Shown: positions 1-5,428 of the stretch, piece after piece
How positions within the stretch are numbered: position 1 is the stretch's first letter
How the letters are laid out: each line of letters opens with the position of its first letter
Assembly (NCBI GenBank): GCA_902803345.1
Contig: CADCPV010000061.1
Location: 1-5,428 of the forward strand
Reading direction: 5' to 3'
Length of the DNA stretch: 5,428 nucleotides
Origin: an uncultured Eubacteriales bacterium
Lineage (GTDB): Bacteria; Bacillota_A; Clostridia; Lachnospirales; Lachnospiraceae
Notes under the pieces: model-generated
The model's database searches: none
What the model was told of the DNA's origin: nothing
What the model saw: the letters and a program-made list of their open reading frames with translations, nothing else
Program-made: the position numbers and the translations under genes

Positions 1-1
1 C

Positions 2-1183
2 CGTGAGGGCTTTATCGTCGTCTTCCCGAACGCGCATGAATACAAGTTCTGGAATGTCTGGGAAGGCGTCCCGAAGATGGCGGACGGTTCCGAAATGAAG
101 TCGGGTCCCGGCGGAATGCCGCTCCCGAAGCCGTATCCCTCTTTCAAAGAAGGACCGGACTGCAATCAGGTCCTTGCGCTGATCGAGAATGTCAAGGCGC
201 GCTTCAACATTGACCCGGGCCGCATCTTCATCCAGGGCATGTCGATGGGCGGCATGATGACCAGTATGATGGTGCATTACTTCGGCGAGAAGTTTGCTGG
301 CTTCGCGACGGCAGGCGCACCGGGCGGCGCACCCCGCGGTGTGAAGAATGCAGAGCCCTGGGAGCGCGGACCGATCTCCGGCTTCATCAGCATGCCGGAA
401 TTCAACGGCTTTGACAAAAATCCCGACCGCAGCCGCGACGACATCGAAGGCGTCCGCCGGGCTGTCAAATACTGGACTGCTGTCAATGACTGTACCGCGC
501 TTCCCGAGATCATGCTCGAAGGCGAGGACAACTATTTCTTCTACACCGGCAAGAAGGCGAACTTCACGCTCCGGGTCATCCGGAACCGCGACCATGGCCA
601 GACGCTGGATGACGCGGAACTCGTCTGGGATTACTGCTTCTCGGGCATCCGCCGGGACGAGAACGGCGAAATCATCCAGGGCGGAACGAAGCTTCCGAGA
701 AAGGGCGACGATTTCGGCATCGCGCTTGCGCTCGGGAAGGAGAACGCCCTTGTGAATTCCAAGCCCATTCGGCTGCAGATTCCGGCATTTAAGCATCAGA
801 AGCTGAAATATCACGGCCTCGACGGCGGAGAACTCGTCCGCGGCGAATACTTCTATGCACCGGTTTCCTTCCTCGCACAGGCGACAGGCTCCGAGTGCAA
901 CATGAGCGCAGACGGCCGAAACGCGGAACTGATCCTTCGGGACGGCCGGATGGTCGAATTCGCGCAGGGCTCGATCGGCTGTGTGATTGACAACAAGATT
1001 TATTCGATGGACTGCGAAGCAGTGATCCGGGACGGCGCTTTATGTCTTCCGGTCGAATGGTTCTTCCGGCGGCTTTTAGGCTGCTTCGTCTCCGAGTCGC
1101 GCGGCGTCATGTACATCACCGACCACTATATCGAGCTTGCGGCCCATACCGCAGCCCTGATTGAGGATATTCTGGAACAGTAA
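2..1183 (+). CDS. PHB-depolymerase-like alpha/beta-hydrolase with C-terminal stalk-like domain, paralogue 1 (5' partial)
   Basis: The reading frame is open from position 2 to TAA at 1181-1183, giving 393 visible residues. By alignment with the two downstream paralogues about 100 N-terminal residues lie before the window, so the ATG at 77 is internal: the preceding codons (REGFIVVFPNAHE) match RDGIIVVYPDAHN of the next gene. Seen: nucleophile elbow IQGMSMGG with Ser at visible residue 81 (codon 242-244), a conserved GEDN (Glu 175), and NRDHGQ with the probable catalytic His at 198 (codon 593-595). A KLKYHGL linker at 267-273 leads to a C-terminal domain with the GSIGC motif near 323-327 and a closing ITDH strand. 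Family knowledge: the core resembles LpqC/PHB-depolymerase-type esterases (COG3509); the end resembles copper amine oxidase N-terminal-like domains. The oxyanion HGG region is outside the window. This copy lacks about ten residues present after the nucleophile in the other two and stops earlier at its C-terminus. The substrate is unknown. Confidence 0.87.
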   Translation, partial: REGFIVVFPNAHEYKFWNVWEGVPKMADGSEMKSGPGGMPLPKPYPSFKEGPDCNQVLALIENVKARFNIDPGRIFIQGMSMGGMMTSMMVHYFGEKFAGFATAGAPGGAPRGVKNAEPWERGPISGFISMPEFNGFDKNPDRSRDDIEGVRRAVKYWTAVNDCTALPEIMLEGEDNYFFYTGKKANFTLRVIRNRDHGQTLDDAELVWDYCFSGIRRDENGEIIQGGTKLPRKGDDFGIALALGKENALVNSKPIRLQIPAFKHQKLKYHGLDGGELVRGEYFYAPVSFLAQATGSECNMSADGRNAELILRDGRMVEFAQGSIGCVIDNKIYSMDCEAVIRDGALCLPVEWFFRRLLGCFVSESRGVMYITDHYIELAAHTAALIEDILEQ

Positions 1184-1191
1184 AACAGGCT

Positions 1192-1236
1192 GGGATTCCT
1201 CCGCTTCGGCCTTCGGCCTCCGGTCGGAATGACACA
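1192..1236 (+). repeat. Short palindromic intergenic repeat, copy A (direct)
   Basis: A 45-nt unit that begins GGGATTCCTC and ends CGGAATGACACA, lying 8 nt after the stop of the first hydrolase gene. It can fold: ATTCC (1195-1199) pairs with GGAAT (1226-1230), CCG with CGG, and GGCC (1208-1211) with GGCC (1215-1218) around TTC. It matches copy C in both ends and in the TTCGG core but differs at many positions. No T-tract follows, so it is not a typical intrinsic terminator. Confidence 0.75.
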
Positions 1237-1245
1237 AGGCGGGTC

Positions 1246-1285
1246 TGTCATCCCGAGCGACCGCAGGGAGCCGAGGGATCCCATC
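1246..1285 (-). repeat. Short palindromic intergenic repeat, copy B (inverted), left arm of large inverted repeat
   Basis: The reverse complement starts GATGGGATCCCTCGG and ends CTCGGGATGACA, the same consensus as copies A and C. Its ends pair perfectly with copy C: 12 bp (1246-1257 with 1334-1345) and 14 bp (1272-1285 with 1302-1315), with a mismatched centre. The family style (GTCATCCCGAG ... GAGGGATCCC) is like dispersed GTCATnCnGAGnG-type repeats found between genes of many bacteria; that link is from memory and not tested. Confidence 0.8.
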
Positions 1286-1301
1286 ACTTTATCGATATCC
1301 G

Positions 1302-1347
1302 GATGGGATCCCTCGATTCGGGCTTTGCCCTCACTCGGGATGACACA
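1302..1347 (+). repeat. Short palindromic intergenic repeat, copy C (direct), right arm of large inverted repeat
   Basis: This unit runs GATGGGATCCCTCG ... CTCGGGATGACACA. It holds its own small hairpin, GGGC (1320-1323) TTT GCCC (1327-1330). Together with copy B it makes a roughly 100-nt inverted repeat with a 16-nt spacer (1286-1301) that itself contains the palindrome TATCGATA at 1290-1297. The structure ends 52 nt before the next start codon and has no run of T after it. It could stabilise or attenuate a transcript, but that is inference. Confidence 0.8.
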
Positions 1348-1386
1348 GTCCGGAAGGACAGTCACGAATTCAGTATTCCTATTACG

Positions 1387-1392
1387 AAGGAG
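1387..1392 (+). promoter_or_regulatory. Ribosome binding site for the second hydrolase gene
   Basis: AAGGAG sits 7 nt before ATG 1400. It decides the start: the frame is open further upstream to an ATG at 1229, but that part runs through the palindromic repeats and has no counterpart in the paralogues. No convincing -35/-10 pair was seen between 1348 and 1386. Confidence 0.8.
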
Positions 1393-1399
1393 AACTTTT

Positions 1400-2938
1400 A
1401 TGATGAATACCCTTTATCTTCGTCCGGGTACCCCCGATGATCTGAACCGCGACTACCTGCCGCAGCGCATCAAGGGCTCGGACATTGTCGTGAATGAAAA
1501 CGGAAATAATTCCCAGCCCTATCCTGAGCGCCTGAAGGAGTTCCATGCGGAGCTCGTTCCCGGACAGGGAGAGGACAGCTGGTATGAATATGTGCCCGAA
1601 AGCTATGATCCGTCAAAGCCGACGCCGCTGGTGTTCTCAATGCACGGCGGTGTTATGTCGGGCTGGGGCCAGTGCATTTACACTTCCTGGTCCTATGTGG
1701 CGGACCGGGATGGGATCATCGTTGTCTATCCCGACGCGCACAACAAGCTTTTCTGGGAGCAGATGCCGTCTCTGGAAAGCGAATTCAACAAGCATGTCGC
1801 GGGCTTTGATGTACCGGATCCGACGGAGCGGATTGAGGATCACCGGGACTGCAATTTCGTTCTCGCACTTCTTGAAATTCTGAAAAAGAAATACAATATC
1901 GACGAAGGCCGTATCTTCATGCAGGGCATGTCCGCCGGAAATATGATGACAACGCTTTTTGCGCGCTACTACGGAAATCTCCTTGCCGGCGCGGCGGGAT
2001 CAGCTGGCCCGGGCAGTCTTTCCCTTCTGTATGACGAAGACGGCAAGATCATCAACCGCGGCGGTCCCCTGGGAATCTGGCAGACCCGGCCGGAGAACAA
2101 CGGCTTCGGGATGCGCGATTTCGAGCGGGAAGGCGACATCGACCGCTACAACCGGATTTACTGGATGAAGATCAACGAGATTGATCCGACGCCCGAAATC
2201 AGCATCATCGGTGAAGACAATTTCGCTTTCTACCAGGGCAAAAAAGCGCCGATGGTCTTCATGGACGTCAAAAACCGCGACCACGGCCAGAAATTGGACG
2301 AAGCCTTCCTGCACTGGGATTACTTCCTTTCCGGCCTCCGGAGGCTTCCGGACGGCACGATTGTCGATGAAGGTTCCGTAACGCCGCGAAAGGGCGATGC
2401 GGTATCCTTTGCCTTTGCGGAAGGCATTGACAAAGCATTTATCAGTCAGAAGGTGACCCCGCTCTCGCAGGCCCCAATGAAGTGGCAGAAGCTGAAATAC
2501 CATGGCCTTGACGGCGGACAGCTTGTTCGCGGCGAATACCTGATGGTATCGGTCCGGGACCTTGCGGCAGCGGTCGGCGCGGAGTATATCCCTTCCGAAG
2601 ACACCCTGCATGCGGACGTGATTCTCCGGGACGGCCGGAAGCTGCAGTTCGCCAGGGGCTCGATCGGCTGCCTGATCGATTCGACCATGCGGCAGATGTA
2701 TGTCGAGGCCATTCATCGGAACGGCGAGCTTCTGATCTCCGCCGAGTGGTTCATGCGCTACCTTTTCGGCTACTGCGTAACAGAATGCCACGACATGATT
2801 TATGTAACCGACCACCACGCGGAGCTTTCATACTTCTTAGCGGATCTGATCATAGACCTTCTTCGGGGCAATCCGATGCCGGAGGACTTCGCGCGTGCAC
2901 GGAAAATCAACTGGCTTGGAGGTGAAAATTTTGGATAA
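1400..2938 (+). CDS. PHB-depolymerase-like alpha/beta-hydrolase with C-terminal stalk-like domain, paralogue 2
   Basis: A complete 512-residue protein. Start ATG 1400 (a second ATG follows at 1403) is fixed by AAGGAG and by exact N-terminal register with the next paralogue. Layout: conserved block 9-43 (PGTPDD, NRDYLP, RIKGSDIVVNENGNNSQPYP); alpha/beta-hydrolase core about 60-315 with oxyanion HGG 82-84 followed by a WGQC segment, a variable loop 114-147, nucleophile elbow QGMSAGN with Ser178, GEDN 271-274, and NRDHGQ with His295; linker KLKYHGLDGG 364-373; C-terminal domain about 378-471 resembling copper amine oxidase N-like domains (two strand-rich halves, GSIGC 420-424, closing YVTDHH). 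The catalytic Ser and His are seen; Glu272 is a better acid candidate than Asp273 because only Glu is kept in all three copies. No signal peptide or membrane segment is visible, so a cytoplasmic esterase or acyl hydrolase is inferred. The last 8 nt overlap the next gene. Acting on small acylated substrates is plausible; true PHB depolymerisation is unlikely without export. Confidence 0.9.
   Translation: MMNTLYLRPGTPDDLNRDYLPQRIKGSDIVVNENGNNSQPYPERLKEFHAELVPGQGEDSWYEYVPESYDPSKPTPLVFSMHGGVMSGWGQCIYTSWSYVADRDGIIVVYPDAHNKLFWEQMPSLESEFNKHVAGFDVPDPTERIEDHRDCNFVLALLEILKKKYNIDEGRIFMQGMSAGNMMTTLFARYYGNLLAGAAGSAGPGSLSLLYDEDGKIINRGGPLGIWQTRPENNGFGMRDFEREGDIDRYNRIYWMKINEIDPTPEISIIGEDNFAFYQGKKAPMVFMDVKNRDHGQKLDEAFLHWDYFLSGLRRLPDGTIVDEGSVTPRKGDAVSFAFAEGIDKAFISQKVTPLSQAPMKWQKLKYHGLDGGQLVRGEYLMVSVRDLAAAVGAEYIPSEDTLHADVILRDGRKLQFARGSIGCLIDSTMRQMYVEAIHRNGELLISAEWFMRYLFGYCVTECHDMIYVTDHHAELSYFLADLIIDLLRGNPMPEDFARARKINWLGGENFG
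2918..2924 (+). promoter_or_regulatory. Ribosome binding site inside the end of gene 2, selecting a TTG start
   Basis: GGAGGTG lies 6 nt before TTG 2931, inside the last codons of the preceding gene. It supports TTG 2931 over the in-frame GTG 2895 (no Shine-Dalgarno of similar strength seen) and GTG 2922, which is itself part of the site. Confidence 0.78.
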
Positions 2939-4460
2939 CAAATGGATTCTTCTGCCCGGTACGCCGGACGACGACAACCGGGACTACCTGCCGGAGCGAA
3001 TCAAAGGCTCGGACATCGTAGTGAACGAAAACGGCAACAATTCCCAGCCCTATCCCGAGAAGCTCACGGAGTATCACGAGGACCTGCTTCAGGACGGACA
3101 GCCCGGCTGCTGGTACGAATATATTCCGGACAGCTACGACGGCTCGAAGCCGGTTCCGCTGGTCCTCTCGATGCACGGCGGCTTAATGACCGGCTGGGGA
3201 CAGTGCATTTACACCTCCTGGTCGCTGATGGCCGAGCAGCACGGCTTCATCGCGGTCTTCCCGGACGCGGCGAAAAACCGCCTCTGGGCAGACGAATGGG
3301 GCAGGTGGCTGTACAAAAATGAGGAGAGCGGAGAGGGAACCGAGAACATTCCCCCGAATCTTGACGCCTCGCCGGATGACATCCGGGAGAACCGCGATAT
3401 CAATTTCACCTGCGCACTGGTCGAACGGATCTGTGAGAAATACAACATCGACCGGGGCCGTATCTACATGCAGGGCATGTCGATGGGCAATATGATGAGC
3501 GCCATGTTCGCGCGGCACAAAGGCTTCCTTCTTGCCGGCGCCGCGGGCTCGGCCTGCGCGACCTTCCTGTCGGTGCTCTATGATGAGAACGGCAATATTA
3601 AAAATTCCGCCGGCCCGGTTCCTGTTTTCCAGAGCCGTCCGGAACGGAACAATGTGCCGGAGGACATTGAACTCCAGAAGTTCGTCAACCGCTGGAACAA
3701 GTATTACTGGATGAAACTGGACGGATGTGATCCGGTGCCGGAGATCTCGATCGTCGGCGAAAACAATTTTGCTTTCTACAAAGGAGACCGCGGCGACGTT
3801 GTCTATCTCGACATCAAGAACCGCGACCACGGGCAGAGCTTTGACGATGCGGCACTGATCTGGAATTATTTCTTCTCCGGCATCCGGAGAAATGAGGATG
3901 GTTCCTTTGAGCGTCTGGAAAGCAATCTCCCGCGGAAGGGTGATGCTTTCTCGCTGGCCTTTGCAGAAGGGATCGGAAAAGCCTGGCACAATAACAAAGT
4001 CGAGCCGATGACCGCGAAAACACTCCGCTGGCAGAAGCTGAAATATCATGGCCTTGAGGGCGGCGCGAAGGTTCGCGGCGAGTATCTCTGCGTCCCGCTC
4101 AGATACCTGGCGGAAGTTTTCGGCGCACAGTACGAATCACAGCGTGACAACCGGATGGTGCGGCTCACGCTTTCGGACGGACGGGTGCTGCAGTTTGCGG
4201 AAGGCTCGATCGGCTGCATGATCGATACGGATCTTCGCTCGATGTACTGCGAAGCGCTGTACCGGGAAGGTGAGCTTCTCGTCCCGGCGGCCTGGTTCCT
4301 GCAGTATCTCTTCAACCTGCAGGTCTCCGAATGTGATGGCGTGCTGTATGCGACGGATCATTTTAATGTGCTTTCGCTGTATATGGCGGATGTGCTGAAA
4401 GAAGCGCTCGAAAAAGACGGAGATTATCCGGACTACGAGGGAATCGGGTTCGCGGACTGA
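2931..4460 (+). CDS. PHB-depolymerase-like alpha/beta-hydrolase with C-terminal stalk-like domain, paralogue 3
   Basis: A complete 509-residue protein when started at TTG 2931. That start puts PGTPDD at residue 9, exactly as in paralogue 2, and has GGAGGTG at ideal spacing; GTG 2895 would add 12 unsupported residues. Seen: N-terminal block 9-43 almost identical to paralogue 2; HGG 82-84; a longer variable loop 114-153 rich in Trp and acidic residues; nucleophile QGMSMGN with Ser184; GENN 276-279 with Glu277 (Asn where the others have Asp); NRDHGQ with His300; linker KLKYHGLEGG 369-378; stalk-like domain 383-477 with the clearest family pattern (YLCVPLRYLAEVFGA, then GSIGC 425-429, then LLVPAAWFLQYLF and YATDHF). 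No signal peptide. The gene starts 8 nt before the end of its predecessor, so translational coupling is likely. Family: LpqC/PHB-depolymerase-like esterase core; copper amine oxidase N-like C-terminus. Copper binding is not implied. The substrate is unknown. Confidence 0.9.
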   Translation: MDNKWILLPGTPDDDNRDYLPERIKGSDIVVNENGNNSQPYPEKLTEYHEDLLQDGQPGCWYEYIPDSYDGSKPVPLVLSMHGGLMTGWGQCIYTSWSLMAEQHGFIAVFPDAAKNRLWADEWGRWLYKNEESGEGTENIPPNLDASPDDIRENRDINFTCALVERICEKYNIDRGRIYMQGMSMGNMMSAMFARHKGFLLAGAAGSACATFLSVLYDENGNIKNSAGPVPVFQSRPERNNVPEDIELQKFVNRWNKYYWMKLDGCDPVPEISIVGENNFAFYKGDRGDVVYLDIKNRDHGQSFDDAALIWNYFFSGIRRNEDGSFERLESNLPRKGDAFSLAFAEGIGKAWHNNKVEPMTAKTLRWQKLKYHGLEGGAKVRGEYLCVPLRYLAEVFGAQYESQRDNRMVRLTLSDGRVLQFAEGSIGCMIDTDLRSMYCEALYREGELLVPAAWFLQYLFNLQVSECDGVLYATDHFNVLSLYMADVLKEALEKDGDYPDYEGIGFAD

Positions 4461-4478
4461 CCCTGATATCATATCCAT

Positions 4479-4484
4479 GGAGGT
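4479..4484 (+). promoter_or_regulatory. Ribosome binding site for the beta-lactamase-family gene
   Basis: GGAGGT (continuing GG) ends 6 nt before ATG 4491 in the 30-nt gap after the third hydrolase gene. The gap has no terminator-like hairpin and no visible promoter, which favours co-transcription with the genes upstream. Confidence 0.8.
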
Positions 4485-4490
4485 GGCAAA

Positions 4491-5428
4491 ATGAATTTCG
4501 AAAAATTAACGGCATATCTCGATTCGCTCGAGGAAAAGTACGGCGTGCCCGGCGTGGACTGCAAGGTCATCCGGGACCACGAGACCATTTACCGGCACAT
4601 GACCGGCTTCAGTGATTACGAGAAAACCAAACCGGTTTCGCAGGCTGATCTGTACGACATTTATTCAATGTCCAAAATCGCAACCATGACTGCCGTGATG
4701 CAGCTCATCGAGCGGGGTGAGATCGATCTCGAGGACGATGTGACGAAGTACCTTCCGGAATTTGCGGAAATGTACTATGATCCAAACTTCAAATTCGGCT
4801 GGCCGATGAAGATGCCGACCCGTGAGACCGCGACGAAGAAGGCTGAAAATCCGATCAAGATCTGGAACTTGATGTCGATGACCGCCGGCCTTGGCTACGA
4901 CATCAATTCCGAGCCGATCAAGGAGCTCCAGAAAGCGACCGACAATAAAGGTTCGACCCGGGAGTTTGTGAAGGCAATTGCGGCGACGCCGCTTCTCTGG
5001 GAGCCGAATACCCGCTACGGCTATTCTCTGGCACATGATGTGCTGGCGGGCGTTGTCGAGGTGGTTTCGGGCATGACCTTCGGCGAATATATGAAGAAGA
5101 ACATCTTTGAGCCCCTCGGAATGAAGGAAATCTGGTATCAGGTGCCGAAGGGAGAAGCCTACCGCCTTGCCGCCCAGTACAGCCAGGACATGCGGACCGG
5201 AGAGATCACCCGGCAGGAAGGAAATGCTTTCCGGCTTTCCGAGAATTACGAGAGCGGCGGCGCAGGCGTCACAACCTCCGTCGATGAATACAGCAAGCTT
5301 CTGGATGCACTGGCCTGCGGCGGTGTCGGCGCGACCGGAGAGCGGATCCTGAAGGAAGAATCTGTTCTAGAATTTACGAAAAACCGGCTGACTCCGGAGC
5401 AGGTACAGCAGTTCCAGATGGGCATGCG
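4491..5428 (+). CDS. Beta-lactamase-fold serine hydrolase (class C/EstB type; 3' partial)
   Basis: From ATG 4491 the frame stays open to the window end: 312 residues plus two bases. It belongs by pattern to the beta-lactamase/transpeptidase-like family (Pfam PF00144, COG1680), whose members are esterases, D-aminopeptidases and beta-lactamase-like enzymes. Seen: SxxK motif as YSMSK with nucleophile Ser59 and Lys62; the second motif as YGYSLAHDVLAG with candidate Tyr178 (YSL, as in family VIII esterases, in place of the YxN of true class C beta-lactamases); GxTxGEYM and PLGMKEIWYQVP typical of the family; YESGGAGVTTSVDEYSKLLDAL matching the usual 'GaGGLvST..Dyarf' block at 253-274. The common HTSGL segment reads MTAGL (130-134). 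The third active-site motif falls beyond the window. The N-terminus has no signal peptide, so a cytoplasmic esterase-like enzyme is more likely than an antibiotic beta-lactamase. It follows the third hydrolase by 30 nt, probably in one operon. Confidence 0.9.
   Translation, partial: MNFEKLTAYLDSLEEKYGVPGVDCKVIRDHETIYRHMTGFSDYEKTKPVSQADLYDIYSMSKIATMTAVMQLIERGEIDLEDDVTKYLPEFAEMYYDPNFKFGWPMKMPTRETATKKAENPIKIWNLMSMTAGLGYDINSEPIKELQKATDNKGSTREFVKAIAATPLLWEPNTRYGYSLAHDVLAGVVEVVSGMTFGEYMKKNIFEPLGMKEIWYQVPKGEAYRLAAQYSQDMRTGEITRQEGNAFRLSENYESGGAGVTTSVDEYSKLLDALACGGVGATGERILKEESVLEFTKNRLTPEQVQQFQMGM

Noticed and set aside
1246..1345. Intrinsic transcription terminator for gene 1
   Set aside because: The inverted repeat is long and interrupted, and no T-tract follows either side; at most it may attenuate transcription.
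1192..1347. CRISPR-like array
   Set aside because: There are only three copies, in mixed orientation, diverged and with unequal spacing; this is a palindromic intergenic repeat.
1345..1363. Direct repeat ACAGTC-N7-ACAGTC as an operator upstream of gene 2
   Set aside because: Six-base repeats at this distance can occur by chance, and no promoter or regulator gene is visible to support it.
1229..1399. Upstream extension of gene 2 to ATG 1229, adding 57 residues
   Set aside because: The extension is a translation of the palindromic repeats, has no counterpart in the paralogues, and a good ribosome binding site precedes ATG 1400.
2000..2818. 272-residue open frame on the minus strand
   Set aside because: It is fully antisense to gene 2, whose protein is strongly conserved with its paralogues; the frame is a by-product of codon bias and has no recognisable domain.
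3183..4049. 288-residue open frame on the minus strand
   Set aside because: It is antisense to gene 3 in the same relative frame as the one opposite gene 2, which is expected from shared codon use, and its peptide resembles no known family.
4665..5036. 123-residue open frame on the minus strand
   Set aside because: It lies inside the clear beta-lactamase-family coding region and has no start signal or recognisable domain.
4491..5428. Antibiotic-resistance beta-lactamase
   Set aside because: It has no signal peptide, a YSL motif where YxN is expected, and lies in an esterase operon; this favours an EstB-like hydrolase.

Overview
The window is a stretch of bacterial chromosome, read entirely on the + strand. 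It carries a compact cluster of hydrolase genes. Moderately high GC, strong GGAGG-type ribosome binding sites, a TTG start and a copper-amine-oxidase-N-like ('stalk') domain, which is common in Clostridia and Bacilli, suggest a GC-rich Firmicute, possibly a gut or rumen Lachnospiraceae or Oscillospiraceae relative. This assignment is an inference from style and not from a marker gene.

Layout: (1) positions 2-1183, the 3' three quarters of a first alpha/beta-hydrolase gene cut by the window start; (2) 1184-1399, a 216-nt intergenic region filled mostly by three copies of a short palindromic repeat, two of which form a large inverted repeat; (3) 1400-2938, a complete second paralogue of 512 residues; (4) 2931-4460, a complete third paralogue of 509 residues, starting at TTG and overlapping its predecessor by 8 nt; (5) 4491-5428, the first 312 residues of a beta-lactamase-fold serine hydrolase (class C/EstB type), cut by the window end.

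The three paralogues share one unusual architecture. A conserved N-terminal block is followed by a PHB-depolymerase/LpqC-like esterase domain (HGG oxyanion loop, QGMSxG nucleophile elbow, NRDHGQ histidine motif). A strictly conserved linker (KLKYHGL) then leads to a C-terminal domain resembling copper amine oxidase N-terminal/stalk domains. The two complete copies have no signal peptide, so they look cytoplasmic, although stalk domains usually sit in exported proteins.

Genes 2, 3 and 4 are tightly packed and probably co-transcribed. Gene 1 may be part of the same unit or separated from it by the repeat cluster. The set looks like a locus of two unrelated serine-hydrolase folds acting on related ester, amide or acylated small-molecule substrates. 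No substrate, transporter or regulator is visible in the window, so the pathway is unknown.
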